A DNA stretch of 24,878 nt from a virus. Below the pieces are notes generated by a model. That model was not told the origin of the DNA and ran no database searches. It saw only the letters and a program-made list of their open reading frames with translations. Shown in pieces: positions 8,502 through 16,090 of the stretch; the stretch's first letter is position 1, and each line of letters starts with the position of its first letter. Made by a program: the position numbers and the translations under genes. The stretch covers positions 1-24,878 of IMG/VR virus record IMGVR_UViG_3300030098_006832. One strand, given 5' to 3'.

Positions 8502-9245
8502 ATGGGAATTGATTTAGATAAAATTAGACAACGTAAACAAGCGTTGGAAAACAAAGGAGGCGCTGGAAACAATAACTTCTGGCGTCCACAAGATGGCGAC
8601 CAATCCATTCGGATTGTCCCAACACCAGATGGTGATCCTTTTAAGGATTACTTCTTTCACTACAACTTAGGTAAAACTCCGGGTTTTTTATGTCCGAAGA
8701 AGAACTTTGGAGATAACTGTCCTGTGTGTGAATATGCGAACAGTTTGTATAACCAAGGGACGGAAGACGCACAAAAGGCGGCAAAAGGCTTGTTCGCTCG
8801 ACAACGCTTCTTCTCACCGGTATTAGTTCGTGGGGAAGAAGCTGAAGGAGTTCGAGTTTGGGGTTATGGGAAGATGGCTTATGAGTCTCTAATCAATCTC
8901 GTGCTAAACCCAGAGTATGGGGACATTACTGATGCTGAAGAAGGCACCGACATTGTTCTTAACTATGGAAAACCACCGGGAGCACAATTCCCGCAAACTA
9001 AACTTCAACCTCGTCGGCGGTCTTCACCGCTTTGCCAAGATGGTCCAGAGAAGTGTGCAGAACTGCTGGATAATATTCCAGATTTTGATGACTTATTTGA
9101 ACGAAAGACAAGCGAAGAGGTCGGGACCCTGCTAGATAACTTCTTAGAGGGCGGTGACGATGAGGAGACCACTGAGGTAAAACAGTACAAAAAGGCTGAC
9201 GAATCTTCTTCGGTTGATGAAGCATTCAATGAACTTTTAAGCTAA
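8502..9245 (+). CDS. Single-stranded DNA-binding protein, T4 gp32-like
   Basis: This is a 247-residue protein. After a basic N-terminus (DKIRQRKQALENKGG) it has FFHYNLGKTPGFLCPKKNFG and NCPVCEYANSLY. This gives His53-x10-Cys64-x8-Cys73-x2-Cys76, matching the H-x12-C-x9-C-x2-C zinc site of T4 gp32 in order and nearly in spacing. The C-terminal 60 residues are acidic and Ser-rich, as in SSBs whose tail recruits replication proteins. It covers single-stranded DNA during replication and recombination. The strong AAAGGAGAGG site before the ATG suits an abundant protein. The recombinase gene follows after 16 bases, the usual functional partner. Confidence 0.87.
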   Translation: MGIDLDKIRQRKQALENKGGAGNNNFWRPQDGDQSIRIVPTPDGDPFKDYFFHYNLGKTPGFLCPKKNFGDNCPVCEYANSLYNQGTEDAQKAAKGLFARQRFFSPVLVRGEEAEGVRVWGYGKMAYESLINLVLNPEYGDITDAEEGTDIVLNYGKPPGAQFPQTKLQPRRRSSPLCQDGPEKCAELLDNIPDFDDLFERKTSEEVGTLLDNFLEGGDDEETTEVKQYKKADESSSVDEAFNELLS

Positions 9246-9261
9246 AACTAGAGGAGAGAAA

Positions 9262-10365
9262 ATGGGAGCTAAAAAAGCTGGCAGGCTTTCTATTGATGAT
9301 ATGAGAAATCTTATCAACAAGAAAGCTGGTGTGCAAGTTGCACACAACCTAAACAAAGAAAATCCAACAGAGGTAACAGACTGGATTCCTACTGGTTCCC
9401 GTTGGCTCGATTCTATCATCTGTCGGGGTCGATTGGCTGGTATTCCGGTCGGTAAGGTGACAGAGATTGCTGGATTGGAGGCAACTGGTAAATCATACAT
9501 GGCAGCACAGGTCGCTGCCAACGCTCAAAAGATGGGTATTGATGTGGTTTACTTTGACTCGGAATCCGCCATCGATCCCACCTTTTTAGAGAGGGCAGGC
9601 TGTGATGTCAATACTATTTTATATGTTCAAGCTCAGTCTGTTGAGTTTGTGCTCGAAACTATCGAGGAACTTTTGGGTTCTAATGAAAATCGGATGCTTT
9701 TTATCTGGGATTCTCTTGCTCTTACACCTGCTATTTCCGATGTGGAAGGAGACTTTAATCCACTTTCTTCCATGGCAGTAAAGGCAAGAATTTTGGCTAA
9801 AGGCATGTCGAAACTGACCGTTCCTATTGCCAATAGTCAATCAACCTTCTTGGTCTTGAATCAGTTGAAGAGTAATATCACTAGAAGTCCAAGCGAGGCT
9901 TTGACAACCCCTTATATGACACCCGGAGGAAAGGCTATGATTTATGCCTACTCATTGCGTGTCTGGTTGACTGGTCGCAAGGCAAAAGCTTCATTCATCA
10001 CTGACGAAAAAGGTTTTCGTATTGGCTCTGAGGTGAAGGTGAAACTGGAGAAGAGTAGGTTTGGAACGCAGGGTCGCCAATGCAACTTTAAGATTCTGTG
10101 GGGCGACGAGATCGGCGTTCAAGATGAAGAAAGCTGGCTGGAGGCAATCAAATCTTCAGACAATGTGATCCAATCAGGTGCTTGGTATCAACTCGTTCAC
10201 GAGGACGGGACCACTGAGAAGTTTCAGGCTGCTAAGTGGAAAGAAAAGCTTCAGAATGAAAAGTTCAAAACTCGGGTCCTACAGATTATGGACGAAGAGA
10301 TTGTCATGAAGTTTGACACTCGCCAAGGCAACGCTGAAGACTTCTATGAAGAAAAGGATGAATAA
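9262..10365 (+). CDS. uvsX: RecA/UvsX-type recombinase
   Basis: This is a 367-residue RecA-fold ATPase. The segment WIPTGSRWLDSIICRGRLAG leads to a Walker A, GLEATGKS, at residues 71-78 (RecA has GPESSGKT). A Walker B-like strand, RMLFIWDSLALTP, lies at about 145-157. FLVLNQLKSNI and TTPYMTPGGKAMIYAYSLRV fit the switch and L2 region of UvsX-like proteins. It should form filaments on single-stranded DNA and catalyse strand exchange, driving recombination-dependent replication and repair. AGAGGAGAG sits just before the ATG. Length and sequence agree better with phage UvsX than with bacterial RecA; no C-terminal bacterial RecA tail is seen. Confidence 0.94.
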   Translation: MGAKKAGRLSIDDMRNLINKKAGVQVAHNLNKENPTEVTDWIPTGSRWLDSIICRGRLAGIPVGKVTEIAGLEATGKSYMAAQVAANAQKMGIDVVYFDSESAIDPTFLERAGCDVNTILYVQAQSVEFVLETIEELLGSNENRMLFIWDSLALTPAISDVEGDFNPLSSMAVKARILAKGMSKLTVPIANSQSTFLVLNQLKSNITRSPSEALTTPYMTPGGKAMIYAYSLRVWLTGRKAKASFITDEKGFRIGSEVKVKLEKSRFGTQGRQCNFKILWGDEIGVQDEESWLEAIKSSDNVIQSGAWYQLVHEDGTTEKFQAAKWKEKLQNEKFKTRVLQIMDEEIVMKFDTRQGNAEDFYEEKDE

Positions 10366-10374
10366 GGAGAAAAA

Positions 10375-10605
10375 ATGAAAAAGCTAATTATTGTCTCATT
10401 GCTAGCTGTGTTCATGACGGGGTGTGCATTTTATGTACCACGCCCAGCACGAGTGGTAACCTACTCATATGAACCAGCGGTTATAGTTACTCCTGTTTTC
10501 GAGGAGCGACGGATTATTTATCGTTCGCCCCCTCGACGAGTGATTAATAACCATTATTACAGGTGCAAGGTTTCTCACAAGCGAAACAAAAAATATTGTC
10601 GATAA
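10375..10605 (+). CDS. Small predicted lipoprotein
   Basis: This is a 76-residue protein with a classic lipoprotein signal: KK at positions 2-3, a hydrophobic core (LIIVSLLAVF) and MTGC with the lipidated Cys17. The mature part has repeated R-P/V-I segments (PRPARVVTYSYEP, RRIIYRSPPRRVINN) and a basic end with two more Cys residues. AAGGAGA precedes the ATG, 9 bases after the recombinase stop. Phage lipoproteins can act in superinfection exclusion or in lysis (Rz1-type), but nothing here decides between these. It is the last gene before a strong terminator. Confidence 0.75.
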   Translation: MKKLIIVSLLAVFMTGCAFYVPRPARVVTYSYEPAVIVTPVFEERRIIYRSPPRRVINNHYYRCKVSHKRNKKYCR

Positions 10606-10618
10606 CAGAAAATTGCAC

Positions 10619-10648
10619 TTGACTTTTAGACCTCAGATAGATTATACT
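10619..10648 (+). promoter_or_regulatory. Sigma70-type promoter overlapping a terminator
   Basis: The -35 TTGACT is at 10619-10624 and the -10 TATACT (5 of 6) at 10643-10648, with an 18-base spacer. The -10 lies in the loop and descending stem of the intrinsic terminator at 10631-10662. The expected start of transcription (about 10655) is at the end of the stem, so the new transcript would not carry the hairpin. It should drive the exonuclease-helicase-RNR unit. Confidence 0.75.
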
Positions 10649-10662
10649 GTCTGAGGTTTTTT
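10631..10662 (+). terminator. Intrinsic terminator after the recombinase-lipoprotein unit
   Basis: CCTCAGATAG (10631-10640) pairs with CTGTCTGAGG (10647-10656) around the 6-base loop ATTATA, giving a 10-bp stem with one G-U pair. Six T residues follow directly (10657-10662). It is a textbook rho-independent structure, 26 bases after the lipoprotein stop. Confidence 0.9.
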
Positions 10663-10674
10663 ATTGAGGTAATC

Positions 10675-11631
10675 ATGAAAAGAGTTATTTTTATCGATGC
10701 ACTAAACATGCTGTATCGAGCTTACATTGTAGACCCGAGTTTATCAACCAACGGACAACCCATCGGTGGTATCAAGGGGTTTTTGAAGATGAGCCAAAAG
10801 CTCATCAGAGAAATGAAACCAGACTCCGTTGTAATCGCATGGGATGGAGAGGGGGGATCCCGCCGCCGTCGCCAAGTCAAGAAGGATTATAAGGCTGGTC
10901 GTAAGCCTATCCGCTTGAACCGGCAGATTCGCAACCTTACAGAGTCTGAAGAAGTGGAAAATAAGATTTGGCAACAGACCAGACTCACAGAGTATCTCAA
11001 CCACCTTCCAATAGCTCAGGTGATGTTACCTAGCGTTGAAGCTGATGACGTGATTGGCTATTGTGTGCAGATGGAAAAGTATAAGGGCTGGCAAAAGATT
11101 ATTGTATCCAGCGATAAGGATTTTATCCAGTTGTGTGACAATGAAACTGTCTTATATAGACCAATACAAAAGGTGTTTTTGAACTCAAAAAGAGTCTTGG
11201 AAGAGTACGGCATACATCCGGTAAACTTTGCCCTCGCTCGTGCCCTTTCTGGTGATAAAAGTGACAATCTACCGGGGGTTCCGGGTGTTGGTATGAAGAC
11301 CGTCGCAAAAAGATTTCCTTTCTTTGCAGACGAAAAAGTTTGTGATATTAATTTTTTGCTGGACTATTGTAAAGAGAGAAAAGATGAGAAGTTAAAAGTT
11401 TACAATTCGATTATTGAAAACGCAGATTTGATCAAAGAAAACTATAAGCTAATGCAGCTTTATGCACCAAGTATTCATATTCAAGGCAAGCAGGTTATCC
11501 GTTCAGCAGTGGAGGATTTTGAATATGAATTCAACAAGACGGGTATCGTATGCATGATGAATGAAGACGGCTTTGGCGCTTACGATTGGTCTGATCTATT
11601 CACAGCATCCAAGCGGATGGTAAGAGGATAA
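10675..11631 (+). CDS. 5'-3' exonuclease / flap endonuclease (T4 RNase H-like)
   Basis: This 318-residue protein has the FEN/PIN arrangement. FIDALNMLYRAYI at the N-terminus carries the first metal-binding Asp8. GFLKMSQKLIREMKPDSVVIAWDG is followed by the basic RRRRQVKKDYKAGRKP arch. SVEADDVIGYC and IIVSSDKDFIQL supply the acidic cluster. LSGDKSDNLPGVPGVGMKTV is the helix-3-turn-helix DNA-binding motif with its Asp residues. It removes RNA primers and 5' flaps from lagging-strand fragments. It is the first gene of the unit starting at the terminator-linked promoter and abuts the helicase gene with no spacer. Confidence 0.92.
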   Translation: MKRVIFIDALNMLYRAYIVDPSLSTNGQPIGGIKGFLKMSQKLIREMKPDSVVIAWDGEGGSRRRRQVKKDYKAGRKPIRLNRQIRNLTESEEVENKIWQQTRLTEYLNHLPIAQVMLPSVEADDVIGYCVQMEKYKGWQKIIVSSDKDFIQLCDNETVLYRPIQKVFLNSKRVLEEYGIHPVNFALARALSGDKSDNLPGVPGVGMKTVAKRFPFFADEKVCDINFLLDYCKERKDEKLKVYNSIIENADLIKENYKLMQLYAPSIHIQGKQVIRSAVEDFEYEFNKTGIVCMMNEDGFGAYDWSDLFTASKRMVRG

Positions 11632-13008
11632 ATGGAAAAAGTAGATTTTTCTAAATTTGGTAAAACCTTTCAAGAAGATCTTGCACAATTGATTGTTGAG
11701 GATCGCTCCTTTTCAGATCAAATGCAGGAGCTTCTGAACTTTGACTTTTTCGAGTTCAGATACTTGCAGGTTTTTGTCGAGAAGGTTTTTGGCTATCGCG
11801 TCAAGTATGGTGTTCACCCAACAAATAAGATTCTGATCTCCATTCTTCGGACTGAGTTGGAGGACGAGAACGAAGCAACAAGGAAGCAGGTCAGAGACTA
11901 CTTCTCCAGAATTTACAATAGTCCTCCCGATATTCGGGAGCAAGAATATATTAAGTCAATCGCTCTTGATTTTTGTAAAAAGCAAAAGCTGAAAGAGGCA
12001 ATGATTGAATCTGTAAAGCTTCTGAAGAAATCCTCTTTTGACGAGATCAGCGACGTTCTCAATCAGGCTTTGAAGCTAGGAAGCGACAATAATTTTGGTT
12101 ATGATTACAAAGCTGACTTCGAGCAACGATTTCAGATAAAAGCCAGAGATCCTGTTTCTACAGGTTGGACAGAGATCGATGGTTTGACGCAAGGTGGGTT
12201 GGGCAAAGGAGAGTTGGGAGTTGTTATTGCCCCAACCGGAGCAGGTAAATCTATGGCTCTTGTGCATCTCGGTGCAGAAGCTGTCAAACAAGGTAAAACT
12301 GTCGTTCACTACACATTAGAACTTGCATCAACAGTTATTGGAAAGAGGTATGATAGTTGTATCACTGGCATCATGATGTCGGACCTTCATGCACTAAAGG
12401 AAGAGGTTTATGAGAAGGTCACGGATCTTCCGGGCGAGCTAATCATCAAAGAATACCCAACAAAGTCGGCTAGTCCAAATGATTTGAAAATCCACCTAGA
12501 AAAGCTGAGAAAACGAGATATAGATGTGGACATGATTATCGTGGATTATGGGGATTTACTCCGACCGAATGTGATACACAAGGAGAAGCGAATCGAACTG
12601 GAGAGAATCTATGAGCACTTGCGAGGACTAGCCCAAGAGTTCAATTGCCCCTGCTACACTGCCAGCCAGACGAATAGGTCTGGATTGAATGCAGAAGTTA
12701 TTACGATGGAATCAATTTCAGAGGCATTTAACAAATGTTTTGTAGCCGATTTTATTTTTTCTTTGTCCCGAACTATCGAAGATAAAAGCACAAATTCGGG
12801 AAGAGTGTTTGTGGCTAAAAATAGAAATGGTCCGGATGGCTTAATCTATCCTATATACATGAACACGGGTAATGTCAAAATCAAGGTGTTGCCACCAACT
12901 GGTGAAACAATTGCTGATATTGCTGTAAATTCTGCCAAGAAACAAGAGAAGATTCTGAAAGATAGTTACAAAGAGTGGAAGCAGGATAAAAAGAAAAAGG
13001 AGACCTAA
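11632..13008 (+). CDS. dnaB-like: Replicative DNA helicase, DnaB/gp41 type
   Basis: This is a 458-residue protein with the two-part layout of DnaB-family helicases: a helical N-terminal region (1-165) and a RecA-like motor. DPVSTGWTEIDGLTQGGLGK leads into Walker A APTGAGKS at about 200-207, then VVHYTLEL (the motif with the Glu). DMIIVDYGDLLRP at about 299-311 is Walker B. YTASQTNRSG is the conserved Gln-containing motif H3, and FVAKNRNGPDG near the end holds the basic residues contacting DNA. It unwinds the fork 5' to 3' as a hexamer. No primase domain is fused and none is in the window. Translation probably couples to the exonuclease, whose TAA touches this ATG. Confidence 0.95.
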   Translation: MEKVDFSKFGKTFQEDLAQLIVEDRSFSDQMQELLNFDFFEFRYLQVFVEKVFGYRVKYGVHPTNKILISILRTELEDENEATRKQVRDYFSRIYNSPPDIREQEYIKSIALDFCKKQKLKEAMIESVKLLKKSSFDEISDVLNQALKLGSDNNFGYDYKADFEQRFQIKARDPVSTGWTEIDGLTQGGLGKGELGVVIAPTGAGKSMALVHLGAEAVKQGKTVVHYTLELASTVIGKRYDSCITGIMMSDLHALKEEVYEKVTDLPGELIIKEYPTKSASPNDLKIHLEKLRKRDIDVDMIIVDYGDLLRPNVIHKEKRIELERIYEHLRGLAQEFNCPCYTASQTNRSGLNAEVITMESISEAFNKCFVADFIFSLSRTIEDKSTNSGRVFVAKNRNGPDGLIYPIYMNTGNVKIKVLPPTGETIADIAVNSAKKQEKILKDSYKEWKQDKKKKET

Positions 13009-13011
13009 TAG

Positions 13012-14880
13012 ATGACAGAGAAAGACCAAATTGCCAGAGACATCCTCTCAGATGTTACTGTGCATATGAAGTACGCCAGATACATTCCAGAGAAAGAAAG
13101 AAGAGAGACGTGGGCAGAGATCGTAGATAGAAATAAAGCGATGCACGTCAAGAAATATCCAGAGCTAGAAAGCGAAATAAATGATGCGTATGAGATGGTA
13201 TACGCAAAAAAAATCTTACCATCAATGAGATCTATGCAATTTGGAGGAAAGCCCATTGAGGTCGCCCCAAATAGAATTTACAACTGTGCCTTTGCCCCTA
13301 TCGATGACTGGCGAGTGTTTAGTGAAGTTATGTTCCTTTTGCTCGGAGGCACCGGTGTCGGCTACAGTGTTCAAAAACACCATGTAGAAAAGTTACCAGA
13401 GATTCAAAAGCCTGCGTCTAAGAGAACTAGACGATTCCTGATTAATGACTCAATTGAGGGTTGGGCAGATGCTGTCAAAGCTTTGGTACAATCATACTTC
13501 AAAGGAGGCTCCAAGTTACGGTTTGACTATTCAGATATTCGCCCAAAAGGCGCTCGCCTTGTCACATCTGGTGGCAAAGCACCGGGACCACAGCCACTAA
13601 AAGAGTGCTTGGTAAAACTTCAAGGTATGTTTGAAGCTAAGGAAAATGGAGACAAGCTTACCACGATTGAAGCTCACGATATGATATGCCATATCGCTGA
13701 CGCAGTGTTGGCTGGTGGTATTCGTAGAGCAGCCTTGATCTCCTTATTTTCAGCAGACGATAATGAAATGATTGCCGCAAAGACAGGAAACTGGTGGGAG
13801 ACAGCCCCGCAAAGAGGCAGGGCTAACAACTCTGTTGTACTCCTACGTCATAGAATTACAAAAGATTTCTTCCAAGACCTCTGGGAAAGAGTAAAGGAAT
13901 CAGGTAGTGGAGAACCGGGCTTTTATTTCTCTAACGATAAAGACTGGGGCACCAATCCCTGCTGTGAAATTGCACTTCGCCCATATCAATTTTGTAACTT
14001 AACAGAGGTAAATGTTAGCGATGTCGATAATCAAGAAGAACTAAATAGTAGAGTCAAGTCAGCAGCTTTTATTGGCACTTTGCAAGCCGGTTATTCAGAT
14101 TTTCATTATTTGCGAGATGTTTGGAGAAGGACCACTGAGAAAGAAGCCCTGATTGGTGTTTCTATGACTGGGATTGCTTCCGGAAAAGTATTGAATTTAG
14201 ATACAACTGAAGCCTCCAAAGTGGTGAAAAAAGAAAATGAAAGAGTAGCTAAAATAATTGGCGTCAATAAAGCGGCGAGGTGCACAACAGTAAAGCCTGC
14301 TGGTACAACATCTCTAACTCTCGGCACTTCTAGTGGAATTCATGCTTGGCACAATGAGCACTATATTCGACGACTCCGGGTTGGCAAGAATGAAGCAATT
14401 TATACTTATCTTTCTATCTATCATCCGGACATGGTTGAGGATGAGTATTTTAGACCTCACGACACAGCGGTCATATCAGTGCCTCAGAAGTCTCCGGAGG
14501 ATGCTATTATGAGAACTGAAAGCGCTCTTCAACTATTGAAGCGCGTTTCTAAGATTAGCACAGAATGGGTAAAGCCCGGAACAAGAAGTGGTCAAAACAC
14601 TCATAATGTCTCTGCTACAATTTCCATCAAGGAAGCTGAGTGGGCTGATGTTGGTGAGTGGATGTGGGAGAATAGAGATATTTATAATGGACTTTCTGTA
14701 TTGCCATATGATGGTGGATCTTATAAGCAGGCTCCATTTGAGGATTGTTCTAAGGAAACTTATGAAGCCATGCTAGAAACCTTAGAAGAAGTTGACTTAA
14801 CAAAAGTTGTAGAGATTGAAGACAATACCAATCTGACGGGCGAACTTGCCTGCGCTGGTGGTGCTTGTGAGATTAAGTAA
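13012..14880 (+). CDS. nrdJ: Ribonucleotide reductase, class II (adenosylcobalamin-dependent), monomeric type
   Basis: This 622-residue enzyme converts ribonucleotides to deoxyribonucleotides using B12. Cys92 (RIYNCAFAP) and Cys328 form the expected redox pair. NPC(317)CE(319) carries the thiyl Cys and the Glu, and the 11-residue step from Cys317 to Cys328 matches the monomeric Lactobacillus-type enzyme (C408, E410, C419). LGGTGVGYSVQ is the usual glycine loop. The end reads LACAGGACEIK, so Cys614 and Cys619 are 5 apart like the C-terminal shuttle pair. It is shorter than the roughly 740 residues of that prototype. No radical-generating NrdB partner is needed. It is in one unit with the helicase: TAA, TAG and then the ATG within 10 bases, preceded by AAGGAGA. 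Confidence 0.94.
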   Translation: MTEKDQIARDILSDVTVHMKYARYIPEKERRETWAEIVDRNKAMHVKKYPELESEINDAYEMVYAKKILPSMRSMQFGGKPIEVAPNRIYNCAFAPIDDWRVFSEVMFLLLGGTGVGYSVQKHHVEKLPEIQKPASKRTRRFLINDSIEGWADAVKALVQSYFKGGSKLRFDYSDIRPKGARLVTSGGKAPGPQPLKECLVKLQGMFEAKENGDKLTTIEAHDMICHIADAVLAGGIRRAALISLFSADDNEMIAAKTGNWWETAPQRGRANNSVVLLRHRITKDFFQDLWERVKESGSGEPGFYFSNDKDWGTNPCCEIALRPYQFCNLTEVNVSDVDNQEELNSRVKSAAFIGTLQAGYSDFHYLRDVWRRTTEKEALIGVSMTGIASGKVLNLDTTEASKVVKKENERVAKIIGVNKAARCTTVKPAGTTSLTLGTSSGIHAWHNEHYIRRLRVGKNEAIYTYLSIYHPDMVEDEYFRPHDTAVISVPQKSPEDAIMRTESALQLLKRVSKISTEWVKPGTRSGQNTHNVSATISIKEAEWADVGEWMWENRDIYNGLSVLPYDGGSYKQAPFEDCSKETYEAMLETLEEVDLTKVVEIEDNTNLTGELACAGGACEIK

Positions 14881-14888
14881 AAAACTGC

Positions 14889-14917
14889 TTGACATTTTTA
14901 TCTAAAGGTAATATTAT
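14889..14917 (+). promoter_or_regulatory. Strong sigma70-type promoter
   Basis: A perfect TTGACA (14889-14894), a 17-base spacer and TATTAT (5 of 6, 14912-14917) lie just after the RNR stop. Transcription should start near 14924. This excludes the TTG at 14889 and the ATG at 14916 as starts for transcripts from this promoter and supports the ATG at 14958. It is the best-matching promoter in the window. Confidence 0.8.
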
Positions 14918-14957
14918 GTCTGAAACTTGTGAAAATTATTCAAATAAAGGAGAAAAC

Positions 14958-15248
14958 ATGTTTGGAAAACCAGTACCAGCAATTGAAATCGTCGCAGAAG
15001 AAAGAGAAGTGGTCCAGAAGGAGGAGCACATTTCAAATTATATCAAAGCTATGGCAGCGATTGAAGATGAAATGGAACCCTTGAAAGAGCACAAGCGAGA
15101 TCTCAAAACTAACTATCTTGAGAACGAGTGGCTTACAAAAGAAGAGATTAGCATGGCTGTTAAAGCTTATCGCCTACTGAAAGGCGACACTGACATGGAT
15201 CAGTTGATGGATTTTTATGACCGCGTTTCAAAGACTGTTACAAAGTAG
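14958..15248 (+). CDS. Small charged helical protein, possibly GapR-like
   Basis: This is a 96-residue protein. The start at 14958 has an ideal AAAGGAG site (14946-14952) and lies downstream of the predicted transcription start. The frame is open back to 14889, but that part contains the promoter. The central region (IEDEMEPLKEHKRDLKTNYL) is a charged, coiled-coil-like helix, followed by EEISMAVKAYRLLKGD. The pattern of a charged helix with a conserved Leu/Arg-Leu-Lys end resembles GapR/DUF2312 proteins, which bind overtwisted DNA ahead of replication forks. That likeness is weak and only suggestive. As first gene of a strong promoter it may be well expressed. Confidence 0.7.
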   Translation: MFGKPVPAIEIVAEEREVVQKEEHISNYIKAMAAIEDEMEPLKEHKRDLKTNYLENEWLTKEEISMAVKAYRLLKGDTDMDQLMDFYDRVSKTVTK

Positions 15249-15256
15249 GAGGAACA

Positions 15257-15541
15257 ATGAATTTTTATCCTTGCAATAGGCATTTACTAGTAGAAAAGGT
15301 ACAGCTTGAAGCAGAGGGGCAATCACCCCCTGCTGTCTTGTTGCCTGACGACTATAAGCCGAAAACTGATACTTATGGCGCATACAGACTTTTGCTTGAC
15401 GCCAATGACTGTTCTCTGGAAGCGGACCCCGGAGATACTGTCATTGCAGAGCAAAGCATGGTCAAAGAAGTAGAGCACCAAGGAAAGAAATATTTCCTAG
15501 TGCAGGAAAACTACGTCTTAGGCATTTTTTCTGAGGAATAA
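15257..15541 (+). CDS. GroES-like co-chaperonin candidate
   Basis: This 94-residue protein has the length of GroES. The start, FYPCNRHLLVEKV, matches the first strand (IRPLHDRVIVKR). Residues 18-30, ending in PPAVLLP, lie where GroES has its mobile loop with the hydrophobic tripeptide that docks on GroEL; here it would be Val27-Leu28-Leu29. Later, DPGDTVIAEQSMVKEVEHQG and ENYVLGIF match the GD.V......V...G and E.dILaI strands. T4 encodes such a protein (gp31) to make host GroEL fold its capsid protein. Similarity is judged by eye and modest, so another small beta-barrel is possible. AGGAGGAA precedes the ATG. Confidence 0.62.
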   Translation: MNFYPCNRHLLVEKVQLEAEGQSPPAVLLPDDYKPKTDTYGAYRLLLDANDCSLEADPGDTVIAEQSMVKEVEHQGKKYFLVQENYVLGIFSEE

Positions 15542-16090
15542 ATGGGTATTTCACATCTCATATGTGTAGCTGCCACTGCACTTTCAATCTTTCCAAACTC
15601 AGATACGGTCTGTAAGCATATCAATGTGGTTGTTGAGGAATCTGATAAAAATGATATCGACCCCACATTGCTCGTATCTTTGATAGCCGTCGAAAGTAAT
15701 TGGAAGCCACATGTGGTTAGTCATGCAAATGCTTGTGGCTTGACACAAGTCTTGCCCAAGTACACAAAAAAATATGGAGGCAAAGATCGCAATCTTACAT
15801 GCGATGAACTGAAAGACCCGAACACTAGCATCAAAGTAGGTGCGAAGATCTTGAGCTATTGGCTTCACTCTTACGCAAGGGGAAATAAGACAACGGCTTT
15901 GTGTGGCTACAACGCCGGCTTTAGGTGCAAGGGAGAAAATCGTAACGCTACTGGTATTAGGTATGCAAAAAAGGTTTTGAAATACCAAAGAATCTTGAAG
16001 CGCGAGATGAGGAAAAAGGAAAATGAAGAAAGTAAGCACACCAAAAATTGTGATAGGTTCTTCCTTGGAGTCAGTTCTTTTTGCTTCTAG
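15542..16090 (+). CDS. Lytic transglycosylase (SLT/goose-lysozyme fold)
   Basis: This is a 182-residue protein. After a hydrophobic N-terminus (HLICVAATALSIF) comes the SLT domain: DPTLLVSLIAVESNWKP with catalytic Glu51, ACGLTQVLPKYTKKY, and ALCGYNAG at about 119-126. The enzyme cleaves peptidoglycan glycan strands. It could be the lysis enzyme or a virion-associated entry enzyme. The N-terminus looks like a secretion signal but lacks the usual basic residues before the hydrophobic core. There are seven Cys residues from position 24 on, consistent with a periplasmic disulphide-bonded protein. The ATG directly follows the stop of the GroES-like gene, and the 3' end overlaps the next gene by 68 bases. 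Confidence 0.85.
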   Translation: MGISHLICVAATALSIFPNSDTVCKHINVVVEESDKNDIDPTLLVSLIAVESNWKPHVVSHANACGLTQVLPKYTKKYGGKDRNLTCDELKDPNTSIKVGAKILSYWLHSYARGNKTTALCGYNAGFRCKGENRNATGIRYAKKVLKYQRILKREMRKKENEESKHTKNCDRFFLGVSSFCF

